Assembly (NCBI GenBank): GCA_022818135.1
Contig: JAFMSR010000006.1
Location: 39,020,038-39,084,037 of the forward strand
Source: Saxidomus purpurata
Lineage: Eukaryota > Mollusca > Bivalvia > Venerida > Veneridae
Direction of reading: 5' to 3'
DNA: 64,000 nucleotides
The notes beneath the pieces were generated by a model, which saw only the letters and a program-made list of their open reading frames with translations, did not search any database and was not told where the DNA came from. The position numbers and the translations under genes were made by a program. Each line of letters opens with the position of its first letter. Positions within the stretch are counted from its first letter, which is position 1. Shown piece by piece: positions 33,339-45,893 of this stretch.

Positions 33339-34835
33339 GTAAGTCCCATTTAATTTCCTAATTTCATTCCCTCAATAACCCCTTTTTAAATGGGCTTCAC
33401 AGAGACTTTAAAAACAATCCTTTATAAGTCATTTAGGAAAGCAACTATTTCACATAAACATTTTTTGTTTCCAGTATTTTATTCATGATAAATAGATAAC
33501 AAAGTAAACAGCCTTCAACAAACTGATAGACATTATTGACTCGATTCTTACAGCCATAACCAGAAACAATTTTATATTTCTAGTTCCTCATGTTGTGACA
33601 TTATATCTCCTTATTTTATCCAGGAAGAAAGATTTTCTGTACTAGATATTTGTTAAATAAGGTATTTGCAATTTGTGTAGCCAGCCAGTCCAGCCAGATG
33701 TTTTCATAATTGTTTGCAGGGGAGGCGTTTGAAGTAGATGCAGCTCTTGAGCAAGTATAAAGACATGTTTGCGGATTTGGAAGATTGGATCATTTCTTCT
33801 CTACCAATTGTAGCAGACCGGGTCACCAGTAGGGAGTCAGAAAAATGCTCATCTTTCCGATTTTATTTGTAAGAGATACCATTTTGTAGACTATTCCATA
33901 GATAGATGGCTGCAAATTAAAATTTACTTTGGTCAGTAAATAATATTGAAGCTAAAGCCTCGTACTGATAAACCTTTGTTATAGCTACATCATCTCTCTG
34001 TGCCGGGCCTATGCAGAAGATGATAGTCAGATTATATAACTTTTGGCTGAATTTATTTAGTTATGTGTTTACCTCAGTAATCATTGCTTCATTTGAAACG
34101 ACAAGAAAGTGTTGTCAGGTATTAGACTTGATTATAAGAAATGACCATAGACTAATATGAACTTAGTTTTAATAGTTTAAAGCCTTTATGATAGAAATGT
34201 TTTCAATTTACTATCAAAGTGTTTCAAATAGTCGAGTATGCTGTCATCTGAAGCTCTTGTCCATTTAATTGTATTGAAATTTTATCACGAAATACTATTT
34301 ATTTATTATGTACATACTCAGTATAGATAATTAGTGAAAGGTTTCAACACTACATCAAATTACAGCATATTGTTTTGTTTCATTTTCATAAATTAAAAAA
34401 ATTTAATAGTTACATTTTCTTGGTTTGTCTGAATGAACAAGACAATCTTAAAAGTAAAAAGCAATTTGGCCATGTCAAATGAAAATCTAAAATACAGTCA
34501 CAAATTATGTCTAATTAAAGTCGGAATAATAGTTGCTGGCATAGTGTGTGATGTATGATGTCATAACATTTAATGAAGTCATGAATTACGTCATCAACAT
34601 AATTGCAAATAGTTGGTGTTTCAGTAAGCTACTGATCAGTTTATTTTTGGCAATTCTCTTTTCAAATGTAACCATACAAAGAAGCAACGATTTACAAAAT
34701 TGTTGGGTTGTGCTTCAAAGTCATTCCTTATCTTATGAACATTTTAAGATAATTTAATTTTAGGAACGTCTATTGATGTAAGATGTCTTAACACCTCATT
34801 TTGACAAAACTTATTATGCCTGTATTTGATTTTTT
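33339..34835. other. Non-coding stretch, no element recognised
   Basis: AT-rich. After 'tttgcag' at 33719 a short frame reads GEAFEVDAALEQV then stop, which could be a chance terminal exon. No other support. Confidence 0.4.
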
Positions 34836-34839
34836 TATA

Positions 34840-35215
34840 CCCCCAAAACGAAGCTAATGAGGGTATATAGGAGTCACCCAGTGGTTGGTCAGTCGGGCGG
34901 TCTGTTGCATTTCCCTTGTCCACAGTATAACTTGAAAACTACTAGTTGGAATTGAATAATACTTCATACAATGGTCAAGCACACTAAGAGGAAGTGCATT
35001 GCACAAGAACCATAACTCCATCTTGACTAATTACAGAGTTATTGCCCTTTTTTACTTTTCCTTGTCCAGAGCATAACTTGAAAACAAAAGGTTGCAATTC
35101 AATACAACTTCATACAATGGTCAAGCACAATGATAAGAAGTGCAGTGTACAGGAACCATAACTCCATCTTGACTAATTACAGAGTTATTGCCAAGAACAA
35201 TATCTCTATTTTAGT
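34840..35215 (+). repeat. Dispersed repeat with two ~165-bp internal units
   Basis: Begins 'tacccccaaaacgaagc'. Two units each contain 'tataacttgaaaac' or 'cataacttgaaaac', 'caatggtcaagcaca', 'aaccataactccatcttgac' and 'attacagagttattgcc'. This type of array is familiar from bivalve genomes. Confidence 0.7.
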
Positions 35216-35684
35216 TTGTTTTGCAAGGTATTCTGTTACTACAAATTTCCTCAGTTTATAAGGCAGTCTTTTGTTTAACCCTTTAGAGTCTAAGCTAGAT
35301 ATAACTGATAACTTAATATAATATTTCACTATCACAACATTGCGATGTTAGCTACTTATCAAACACTGAAAATCAAATGGGTGCATTATTGTGAAATATG
35401 TATAGGATAATGGATATAAAAGAGAGCTTTACCTGCGTGGCGTTACAAAAAAAAGTGACACATTGAAAAAATCAAAGATTTGCCAGACTGTACACAGAAG
35501 ACAACAAGAAAAGAATTGATGTGGGGCAGTAAAGGCTCGCTGCAAAGAATTCATGTTTTTGTGTATCTTTTGGTTCAGGTTATGTATTGTAATGAGTCAT
35601 TTGGATAACCCTTAAACCTATGTTGAATAGTGTGTTTTTATGAAAAGTACATGAAAGTGCTTTATGCAACAGTTACATTACTTC

Positions 35685-36004
35685 AGGGTTGCTCTGTGGT
35701 ACAGTGGTTAACAATCTAGACTACCAATCTGAAGGCCTCAGTTCGAATCCTAGCCTCAACACTGGAAATTTCAGACTTGCTTTTCAGTATTTTTCACCCA
35801 TATCGAGATGAACTGGTTAGAAACCCAGAGGTAGTCTGAGTGTATAGGTCTTAGACTAAGACATGTAAAGAACCAAGGGTTTTTTTCATAGGGTCTAATA
35901 CCAGCAATCCATTGTATCTGTATCTGACTCCTCAACTTGCCCCTAAGTCTCGGCAGTTTCACCCTTTGAAAAATACAAAGTACGGCCAATACTATAAGCA
36001 ATAA
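35685..36004 (+). mobile_element. tRNA-derived SINE inserted in an inverted-repeat arm
   Basis: A-box 'tggtacagtggttaa' (about 35707) and B-box 'agttcgaatcc' (about 35740) lie 33 bp apart as in a tRNA, followed by a ~240-bp body. The boundaries come from the missing counterpart in the opposite arm of the 35276-38470 element. No long A tail; the 3' end 'actataagcaataac' is a guess. Confidence 0.65.
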
Positions 36005-36424
36005 CATGTTCTCCAGTTCTTTGCAACATTGTAGACTTATTCTAGTAAATTTTTCTTGATTTGACTAAATATTATAACAATATTTTAGCATTTTGTGGGT
36101 GTCTTTGGGTAAAAGGTTGGCCGGAAGTTTCAGTTTTGAAATCAATGCAATATCTTTTTTTGTTATTGTAATTTAACACATTTGTTATTTTTGGTATAGT
36201 TATACCCATAGGTAAAATGTTATGCAATTTGGTGCCACCTAATACAATTCTTGATGTTTTGGTTTGAATTAACATTGTAATATTCCAGCCATATCATGTC
36301 ATTGTTAATTTTCCTTAAAAGATCTGATTCATTGTAAATCATCATTTGTCTGAATATTATTATACATTAAATAAATTCCAGTCTGTTCCTGCAAATATCC
36401 TGCACTATGATAGAAAATGTTTCT

Positions 36425-36815
36425 GATGATATAGGTTTATCTGATTAACTGTTGAAGCTATAAAACTGTTTGATTTGGAAAATATTCCAGACAGTGCTCC
36501 AGAAAGTTAGGCCTAGATATTGAAAGAATTTTCAATAGTTCACAGGCCACTCCATAAAAGATTCCAAGCAATGCTTAAATCTATTGAAGAAATTGTCATG
36601 AACTCTAGCCTTTGCTTGAAGATATATGTTGAAATTTAGTACTATGCAATGTGGCATCCAGTTCTGTCCTTCTGTGTTGGTTTTCTTACCATATACCGAA
36701 AATATTGGTTAATACTCTACGCAAATGTTTTCATGAAACTTTATAGATATTTTCATAATAGTGCTATTGAAATTTTAATTGAGTCATTTACCTGAACAAG
36801 GAAGTTACTCTTGTC
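36425..36815 (+). repeat. Dispersed ~400-bp duplication, copy 1
   Basis: Shares with 40608-41006 the ordered words 'ggaaaatattccagacagtg', 'tgaaagaattt', 'tctgttgaagaaat'-like, 'ccagcctttg'-like, 'atttagtact', 'aaaatattgg' and 'gaacaaggaagttactctt'. About 75-80% identical by eye. No open frame. Confidence 0.7.
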
Positions 36816-38519
36816 TTAGAATAGAATGTTCATACACATAGCACATAATTGCTCATAGCAGGTGTCAGCATTGGATGTTAAAATACATCTAGATATTTTA
36901 GATGATTGACCACAACATATATTTCACTAATGCATAATGGCATTATGGAAGTGGTTCAGTCATTGAGTCTGCCCTGCATGAGATAATGAAATGTGCGGCA
37001 TACCTCATGTTTCAGAAAGGACTTGGGAGTATGATGAGTCCAGATACAACAAGAAATACACCCATTCACTGGACTCGTGTATAATCTGTGAGCAGATAGG
37101 ACAACTTGTACTTTTTAATCTGTTCATGTATTTTATTAAATAGATAGTTTAAAAGTCCAAAACATAATAAGCAAAGCAAAACAAGCGCAGAAAAATATCA
37201 AAGTTATTCAATACCAGCATGGCCTCGAACATTTTTTCGGTAAAGGCTTGAACCATGGAACTATCTGTATTAAAAAAGAATTCAATCTGGCCACAATAGT
37301 ATAAGTGGTAGCATCAAAACTTAATATTGAAAGCTTTTCTGGTCTGGGCAAGAACCTACTCCATCAGAGGCTCTTTCCATCATAGCACAGAATATTTGCC
37401 AGGACAGACTTGAATTCATGTAATGTGTAATAACATACAAACAATCAATGACTACAGTGAATCAGATCATTTAAGGAAAATTGAAGATGAAATTAGTAGT
37501 CTATGAATACATCAACTTTCTCATTCTGTGCATAGTCAGTCAGGGACTGCTCTTTCCCTGTAAACTACTATTAATGATAATAAGTATTTCTGTTTTGTTA
37601 AGTGTCAATTGCTCATACACTTCTGAGCTGACCAAAGTTTTACTCAATTTTACTCAGACTTTATCTCGATTATCTTTTGAGACAGTTTTGCACATCAGAA
37701 GACTTACAGCAAAGCTACTCGGCCAATTTTAAAGGAATCTTGAAGGAACAGAAACATCAAGAATTGTATAAGGTGGCACCAAATCGTGTAACTTGTTGCG
37801 TATTCCTATACCAAACGTAACAAGATCCATTTTGAAAAGTGTAAAATAACATCCAAAAAAAAGAAATTGTATTGACTTCAAAGCTGATCCTTTCGGGCCA
37901 ACTATTTACATGAACACATTCACTTTGCGAATACCAAATACCATATAGTTATGGATGTACAGTTTTTGATATTCAGATGTCAGATTAGAAACAATTTATT
38001 AAAAATATATGCACGATGTTGCAAAAAACTGGGGAACATGTATGCATCTTTAATCAAAGAAGGTAACTACAGTTGTTCCACTTCAATTCAGTGTAGGTAT
38101 AAGGACACTGAGTGTGATCTAAATGCCTTATTACAATACAATACCTGCTACCAAAAAATAATTAAAAAAAATTCTTTGCAGCACCTTTAATGTCATGCAC
38201 CAATTATTTTCTTCTTGTCTTCTTTGTTTACAGTCGAGGCCTTAGCCTCGATTTGTTTTCATGTGTTGCTTTTTTTGAAGCGCAAAATATCATGTCACCA
38301 GTAAGTGAAGGTCTCTTTTATATCCATTAATATAATACATATTTCACAATTATACACCAATTTGAATTTCATCATTTAGTAAGTAACAAACATCGTAATG
38401 ATGTGACAGTAAGAATCTTAGAACTAGCTTTCCGTAATATCTAGCTTAGAATCTTAAAAATACTTATTTATATGAAGGGGATTCTAAAAGTATAAACATC
38501 ACAACTTTTTTAGTTTCAA

Positions 38520-40480
38520 GTTTTATATGCTCCTGAATGGTGGCATTTTAAAATCGCACCGTCCGTCTGTGCGTCCGTCTGTCTGTGAGTCCGCCTTTAC
38601 ATTTGTTTGTGCCGAGCTGTAATTTTGTCAAGCTTTGAAAGCTTTTGAAATAACTTTGCAAAATGTCTAGACTAGCACATCAAAACAATGTGTCGCATGC
38701 AAGACCCAAGTCTCTACCTTAAAGGTTAAGGTCATGTTTAGAGTTTGAAGGTAATAAAATCCTGTATATATGCACACATTTGTGTCTGGACTGTAACTTG
38801 GTCATGGATTGAAGGATTTTTAGCTCGACTTTTCTATGAAAAGGGGAGCTATCCTACTCGCCCCGGCGTCGGCGTTGGCGTCACACCTTGGTTAAGTTTT
38901 TCGTACCACCCCACTTTATTTCAAAAGTATTAGAGGTATGGCTTTGAAACTTACCATACTTGTTTACCATCATAACCTCCATCTACAGACAAGAGTACAT
39001 AACTCTGTCAAGGTTTTTGACAGAATTATGGCCCTTTTTTTACTTAGAAAGTGTATTGAGCTTGGTTAAGTTTTTCGTACCACCTCACTTTATTTCAAAA
39101 CCATTGGAGGTATTGCTTTGAAACTAACCATACTTGTTTACCATCACGACCTTCATCAACAGACAAGAGGACATAACTCTGTCAAGGTTTTTGACAGAAT
39201 TATGCCCCTTTTGACTTAGAAAATACATTGAATATGGGTAAAATCCACTTATTGCCTTAACCCTTTGAGATATTGCTTTTAAACTTTTAATGCTATTTCA
39301 CATCATTACCCCCATCTGTACACAAGAGAAGGTAACTCTGTCAGGGATTTGTTTTAAAAATTAAGGCCTTTTATCGACTTACAATCTTGGTTAAGTTTTT
39401 CGTACCAGTCCACTTTTTGACTGAACTGTTTGAGATATTAATTTAAAAGTTGGAATACTTGTTTACCATCATGATTCCCAAACATGGGCAGGAGAAGGTA
39501 ATTCTGTCAAGGATTTTATTTGAATTATGGCCCTTTTTGACTTAGAAACTCAGTTAAAATTTTCATTCTTGTCCACTTGTTAACTTAATCATTTGAGATA
39601 TTACTTTGAAAGTTGGAGTACTTATGTACCATCGTAAGACCTATCTGTAAGCAAAAGAAGATAACTCTGTGAAAAATTTTCTTGATTTGTACTTAGAAAT
39701 TCCTAGTCTTGTGTGCCCTTAACTGTCAAAGTTTTGTTTTATTGGCAAGCACTAAAAAAGTCGAGCGCGCTGTCCTACTGACAGCTCTTGTAATATAACT
39801 TAGCACAAATGTTTAGCACACCAAGATGATATGTCATGTGCAAGACTCAAATCCGTACCTCAAAGGTCAAGGTCACACTTTGAGTTTGAAGACAATGAAG
39901 TCCTATATATATGGACACATTTGTATCCGGACTATAACTTTGTCATGCATTGATTAATTTTTTAAAAACTTATCACAAATGTCCAGCACATCAAGCTGAC
40001 ATCTCTAGTGCAAGATCCACGTCCTTACCTCGAAGGTCAAGGTCACACTTAGAGTTTACAGGTTGTCCAAATGTCAGTTCGGTGTATGTGCGTCCGAGTT
40101 TAGTTTGTCCGGGCTGTAATTTATCCATGGATCAAGGGATTCTTAAATGACTCGGCACAAATATTCACCATTATGAGAAGGAGTGTCATGTGCAAGAACC
40201 AAGGCCCTAGGTCTAAGGTCAAGGTCCCACCTCGAGGTTAAAGGTCAAATTCAAGAATATCTTTGTCCGAAGCATTTCTTCTTCATGCATGGAGTGATTT
40301 TGATGTAACTTGACAAATTGAGACGACTTTTCTGTGGTTCAACATGCATGATCGTGTCATCCAATATTTAGGTGCACTTTGATCTATCTCTAATTGGTAA
40401 GGAGTTAATCCTTTTGACGGCGGGTGGGCTCGACATGTTGCATGTGGGGATCTAGTTTTAAAAGAATGTTTTAGCATTTA
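38520..40480 (+). repeat. Tandem clam-type repeat, about four ~180-bp units, split by a nested element
   Basis: Units carry 'agcacatcaa', 'gtgcaag', 'tcaaggtcacac', 'gagtttgaag', 'acacatttgt', 'ggactgtaact' and 'catggattga'. Units start near 38640, 39791, 39965 and 40150. The 5' part has 'ccgtctgtgcgtccgtctgt'. The 38819-39790 element interrupts it between 'ggattttt' and 'aatataacttagcac'. Confidence 0.75.
38819..39790 (+). mobile_element. Nested ~970-bp 'gctcgactttt' repeat element
   Basis: Starts 'tagctcgacttttctatg', with 'ctactcgccccggcgtcggc', and ends 'aaaaagtcgagcgcgctgtc' then 'ctactgacagctcttgt'. The end words are partly inverted to the start (gctcgactttt / aaaagtcgagc, and gagctatcctac / gtcctactgacagctc). 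The interior has several ~150-bp units with 'cttggttaagtttttcgtac', 'accatacttgtttaccatc' and 'ataactctgtcaagg'. No ORF. Typical bivalve dispersed element of unclear class. Confidence 0.7.
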
Positions 40481-40607
40481 TGACAGTTACTACCAGCATA
40501 ATATGCATTCAATATTAAGTCCCACCCTCATGGGCAGCCCCAATAAAGTTATTGTCTTCTACTACATGCAATCTTCATTTTTTCCTGTGGGAATCGGATT
40601 CATTGTG

Positions 40608-41006
40608 ATGTTTGTTCATCTGCTTAACTGATCAAATTGTAATACTGTTTCTACTGGAAAATATTCCAGACAGTGCTGGAAAAATAGTTCAGGTGTAGCT
40701 ATAATGAAAGAATTTTAATCGTTCCCAGGCTACTAAATCATAAAATATTCCCGGACATGCCAAAATCTGTTGAAGAAATCATCATGAATTCCAGCCTTTG
40801 TTTGAAAATATTCTTGACTATGTTGGAATTTAGTACTGTGGAATATGGTACAAAATGTATCTAGTTCCATGGTCTTGCTAGTTAGGAAAATATTGGCTAA
40901 TACTTCACGCATGTATTTTGAGGAAATTTCATATTTATTTCCATATTAACAGTGTCCTTGAAATTCAAAAATTAAGTCTTTATGTTGAACAAGGAAGTTA
41001 CTCTTA
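40608..41006 (+). repeat. Dispersed ~400-bp duplication, copy 2
   Basis: Direct-orientation partner of 36425-36815, 4.2 kb downstream. It lies just after the tandem repeat of 38520-40480. Confidence 0.7.
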
Positions 41007-41079
41007 CAAAGTGCCAGGGTGAGCTATTAAGATCAGACAGTGTCCGGTTTACATCTGTTCACAATTTCCTTCAAACTAC

Positions 41080-41690
41080 AGGGCTAAATGTTGATGAAAC
41101 TTGGCTGGAATGTTCTTTGCATGAAGCTTTATCAAAGTTGTTCAAATAATTCTATTCCATGCAGCTGCCATTGCAACAGGAAGGAAAACCTTTAAATATC
41201 TTCTAAAAACCGGAAAGCCCAGAGCTCAGATATTTGGCATGTAGCATTGTCTAGTGAACCTCTACCAAGCTTGTTCAAATCATGACCCCCAGATCAAAAT
41301 TGACCCTGCCCAGAGGGCACTTGATTTTATTTTGGCTTATACAGGAAACTGTTTTAAAAATCTGTTTCTCTAAAACCACAAGGCAAAGAGCTTAGATATT
41401 TAGCATGTGGCATTGCATAGTAGACCTCTACCAAAATTGTTCAAATCATGACCAGGATAAAAACTGACCTGCTCGGGGGAACTTGATCGAGGCTACAGTA
41501 GATCTTCTTCTCTAAAACTACAAGGGCTATGATATTTGGAATGTAGCATTGTGTAGTAGACCTCTATGAATATTGTTCAAATCATGACCCCCAGGTCAAA
41601 ATTGACCCTTCCTGTGATGCAATTATTGGCCTTGTGTTTAGCCAATGGTAGCCAGGCAAGCGATATAGGGCCATCTTGGCCCTCTTGTTT
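41080..41690 (+). repeat. Tandem dispersed repeat, three to four ~160-bp units
   Basis: Units share 'agatatttggcatgtagcat', 'gacctctaccaa', 'ttgttcaaatcatgaccccc', 'gtcaaaattgaccct' and 'ggcacttgat'. The array ends with 'ggccctcttgttttt', which also occurs near 54632 ('ggccctcttgtttacac'). Confidence 0.75.
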
Positions 41691-43500
41691 TTATTCATTT
41701 TTCAGTGAACATGTTATGGTTCCCTGTACTGCCATAACAGTCTTGCAGACGTATTGATCATATGAAAATGCAGGGTACCAGTATGTATAGTATTGTACAG
41801 TAGCTTTTCGGAATACTTGCGTTTGCATGGACACTCACTATTGGGTTAGCTGAGCAATTCAGTATCTCTATAGAGAAAAGAACTTGTAATAGCATCATGG
41901 CGTTTAAGGTAGGTTTATGTTACTTTTATGTGACCAAAGGGAGACATATAGTGGTAGTAATTGCATTGCTCATACATTTATTAGCGTATATCTGAAACAT
42001 GTGTATCTCAGCTAAAACACACAGCGAGAAGTCTTGTATCTTCAAGGTCAAGGTCATAGACAAGGTCACTATATGGTTGCTTGCACTTGCATACATTTAA
42101 TGAGATTAATTAAAAGCCTAAGAAGGTGCATCAGTGGCTAGTTGGATAAATTATATGATTTTAGTAATAATACTTTGATTCCACATGTCTTTGAGGTATT
42201 ATACACAATCATGTACTAATATTAACAACAAACTCCTATCCAATGCATTGTTGTTGGTGGTTTTATATACAACTTCAGCTGACATTTCCTGCTAAAAGTT
42301 CAAACATCAGAAGTTTTCACTGCCCACCTCCCAACACAAGTTTGCACATACATTTATTTATCACCTGTAAGCAATAAATAATAAATTCAAACAGTTTTGA
42401 GAAAACAAAACAAAACAAAAATTAAAAACACACCTGTTTCACGTTCTTTCATGTACGGGGACAAGAGAAATGTTGCACACTTCCTTCAGATGTGGATTTA
42501 TGCTGCAAACTGGTATTTGTTAAAAATTTCAACAAAATTTAGCTAGAAGCTGTTGTTGTATTTACAACATTTTAGAATATTTAAGAAAATAATTGTTTGT
42601 GAAGCAAACGGCTTGATTGTTGTCCTTATGGTAAATTTAACTCGCCAGTGCCTTTTGGTGAGCTATCCATTGTTCATCCATGTCTGTCCTATGTCAGTGA
42701 TTTCTTTAAACAACATTAATTCCCTTTTTTCTTGACTCCGGTGAGTTATATACAACCACGATGGTTACTCCTAGTAAATTGCTGCATGCCATTAAGAGGC
42801 TGTCACAGTACTGTTACACAGTCAGCCAGGCAGAGTTTGATTCTTACACTGCATGGTCATATCAGCATATGTTGCTGTTTCATGGCCTGTGTGGCAGATT
42901 ATGCTAGTTGGACAGGTGCATCATGTCAGGGCATGCCAAGTTGTTTTACACTGACCCGATGGAATTTCCAAAATGAGCTTGACCATATCTTTGAATTAAA
43001 TGGTACCATTCATTAATGGATGTGCATTCTGATCATGATCTGCACTGATTGAATAGGCAAAATTCCTTACCACAGTCAAGGTAAGGGTTAAGCAAAGGTC
43101 AGAATTGTGCAAATTTGTAGACTGGTTATTTATGTAACTGATTATCATTGGGTAGATAAATAAGGTGACAGACATGACTTCAGTCAATACATAAATCTTT
43201 GCAGGTAATTTATTTAATATATATATAATTATGGTCATTATCACACATTTTTATAATACAACAGATGTCTGTTGCATGGAAAGGTCACAGAAATCTAAAT
43301 TCCTTGACTTTATTATGATCATTACAAACCAGTCTATATTATTTCAGTCTATATTATTTCAGTCAATATGACAAGGTCAAGTATATATAAATATATAACT
43401 CTATTAAATATGTAATTTGAATTTACCGTTCAATACAGCTCTTGATTGCTTATTTATGACCAGATGTTTCACACTTACATATCAATACAGAAGGCTTCTA
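41691..43500. other. Non-coding stretch with repeat fragments
   Basis: A 'ttcaaggtcaaggtcatag' fragment lies near 42040. 43024-43060 has 'tgatcatgatctgcactga' of the palindromic family. No gene recognised. Confidence 0.45.
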
Positions 43501-43523
43501 ATGTTAGGTTTATACAGATATGT

Positions 43524-43597
43524 CTCGTTCGTTCATTCATTCATTCATTCATTCATTCATTCATTCATTCATTCATTCATTCATTCATTCATTCAAT
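43524..43597. repeat. Microsatellite (TTCA)n
   Basis: About 18 uninterrupted 'ttca' units, with degenerate 'ttcg/tttg' units continuing to about 43650. Confidence 0.97.
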
Positions 43598-43685
43598 CAT
43601 TTACCTTTTTGTTTGTTCATTCGTTTGTTCATTCATTTGTTTGCTTGTTCTTTCCATTGCTCACTCACTGATTAACTGCCCATTT

Positions 43686-43820
43686 AGCTAGTCAGTCAGT
43701 AAACCAGTTAGCTAGTCAGTCTAGTCAGTCAGTCAGACAGTCAAGTCAGTCAACTCAGTCAAGTCAGTCTAGTCAGTCAGCCAGCCAGCAAGCTAGTCAG
43801 TCAGTCAGTCAGTCAGTCTT
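43686..43820. repeat. Degenerate (CAGT)n microsatellite
   Basis: 'agtcagtcagtc' runs interrupted by 'tagtcag', 'caagtcag' and 'ccagccagc' variants. Confidence 0.9.
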
Positions 43821-44353
43821 CATTTATTTGGCCCATTCTTAAGCACAATTTAAGTGATATATTTATTTCTTAATTTTTCTTACTGTGTATATTCAATTTG
43901 ATTTTGTTTACATTCTTTGAAGGGCTGTGGAAACGCTCCAGCGATTCATGAAGTGCCTTCTAGTGAAGGACCTGAGCAAGAACATCTCAGACCCTACATA
44001 TGTATTGAACTTGTAACCTTTAAACTAGTATACCAGCTTCCCACTGCTCAATTAAAATGATATAAAATTTTCAACAGTTGGTATAAAAGGAAACCAAAGT
44101 GTTTAATTTTTCACTATTAACAACTTTTATTGCTTTTTAAAGCTTTTTTCACATTTTATTTAAGCTCTTGTGGGTTTTGCATTAAAGAGAAGTCACTATG
44201 ACAAATCATTTTCTGTGTATTGTAAACCTAGATATATTTTTGTTTATTTTGTTACCCATATCCTGCCTATTAATTTCTCATATGGACTTGTTTATCTTTC
44301 AAGTAGGCCATTGATAAGGGTGCCCACTGAAAAATCACTGACTATATAGCAAA

Positions 44354-44412
44354 TAGTGCAGATCATGACTAGACTGTGTGGATGTGTGAGGCTGATCATG
44401 ATCTGCACTGGT
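44354..44412. mobile_element. Palindromic MITE core, best copy in the window
   Basis: 'agtgcagatcatgactagac' pairs with 'ggctgatcatgatctgcact', loop 'tgtgtggatgtgtga'. The stem covers most of the 59 bp. Flanking 'ggtctcaaaggc' on the right is shared in part with other copies. Confidence 0.7.
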
Positions 44413-45788
44413 CTCAAAGGCAGGGTCACTTACAGTCAGCTTGGTAAAGGTCATATTAATAGAATTCATTATAAACTGTGTTCTATCAAATATAAATAAC
44501 TTACTGAAATCTGTGTCTCTATAAGAATGATGAGGTCAAGTGCCATCTCTTTCTGTCTGTGAACAGGTCTGACATAGTTATAATGCCAAATGCATTCAGT
44601 GTACATTTTTAGGTTAAAGTCCCATCAGCACTTTGTATGTAAAATTACTTGAAATTACAAGAAAGATATCTTAATTATTAGCCCTGAAATTGACTATGAT
44701 TTGGTCAAAAAGCATTTCTAACATGGCTTCTTAAATCAGATGCATATACCATAAATATGGCAGAGTATTTTTTTTCAATGATATTTCAAGAAATAAGAAA
44801 CGTCTGTCAACTTTTTTCCCAAATTTGGTGACAAAAATGTGAAAGAAATGTTAATGTCAACACTAGTCTAGCCTAAATGGAACACAGTTCTATTCTTATT
44901 CTCTCTGTATATTTACTATTGACTACTATGTGAGTATTGTAAGTGTTATTGAGACTTTAAATATATATAAACACAATCAGTATAGTTGAAAATGGTTACA
45001 TTAATTCTATATGCACTCTACAGGTGTGGTGATGTTTATTTTGAGTTTTGTTTTCAATTTTTTTCCAGTCATGACAAAGTTATGTTATAATGCATCATCA
45101 TCACAATAATTATTCATATCCTACTTGAACATGATGTACCAATGAAGGTCTTTCTATGTCCTTTGCTGCAAATTATACGTGTAATTTTAGACTTTGTTTC
45201 ACTTGTTAGGAAGTTTAGTTTTACAGTTTTTACATGATATATAATATTGTTGAGACTGCATTATTTAAAACGGGATTATTCATGATTATTCCCGGAAAAC
45301 GTATTTTGAAAAGGGAACGTGGGCGTTGTTGTTGGACAGATTGCTTAATTGTGAGGTCTGTTGCAAAATATTTACCGCGCAAACTACTTGTGTTGCAATG
45401 GTTGAATAGTTCACATGTTTACCATGAATTGTAAACAGTATTGTTTACTATCCAATGGCAAAATGAAGTTGAAATATTTTTTAAAATATGGTGAGTCATA
45501 ATCCAGTGAATGGTTCAATTCAGTTTGGGTCTCAGCTACGGGTCTCAATAGGGGTTCAACATGATGTGACATATAATGTGATCAAAGTTTAGGTCAAACA
45601 TGTGACAACAGTTTTGTCATACGTTTAATAAATATGAAAATCCCTACCCCCAGCTTTGGGTAAGATTCAATTCACTCTAGATCAAGCTGTTTCTTGGTGC
45701 AAGTGGATGATAAGGCTAATCAAAGTACTTACCCCTCGTAAAAGTATATTTACAATCTGTATTAATTTTTCAACTGACCGAATAGGTT
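44413..45788. other. Non-coding stretch, nothing recognised
   Basis: AT-rich, no gene or repeat identified. Confidence 0.5.
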
Positions 45789-45893
45789 ATGTCAGTGTGT
45801 CATTATTTTTCTATCATTTGTTCTGATGAAATAAAAGTTGTCAATTTCAATTTATACATTAATAACTTTCAGCCAGAAGGAAAAACAACATTT

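Larger units (their letters stand above)
35276..38470. mobile_element. 3.2-kb inverted-repeat element with a SINE in its left arm
   Basis: Left arm segments 35276-35680 and 36005-36265 pair, inverted and in order, with the right arm 37755-38470. Matching words include 'tctaagctagatat', 'gtgaaatatgtat', 'aatggatataaaagag', 'gctgcaaagaatt', 'tttgcaacat' and 'ggtggcaccaaat'/'tttggtgccacct'. Divergence is moderate (perhaps 70-80% identity), so this is old. The ~1.5-kb centre 36266-37754 has no coding. Removing 35685-36004 restores continuous pairing, which marks that segment as a later insertion. Confidence 0.65.

Noticed and set aside
35690..35770. tRNA gene
   Set aside because: Has A and B boxes but is the head of a SINE whose insertion limits are visible in the opposite repeat arm.
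37481..38190. Hydrophobic or cysteine-containing frames of about 80 residues
   Set aside because: They lie in the centre and right arm of an old inverted-repeat element and match non-coding sequence in the other arm.
43417..43691. Two ~80-residue frames rich in FIHS repeats
   Set aside because: Translation of the (TTCA)n microsatellite.
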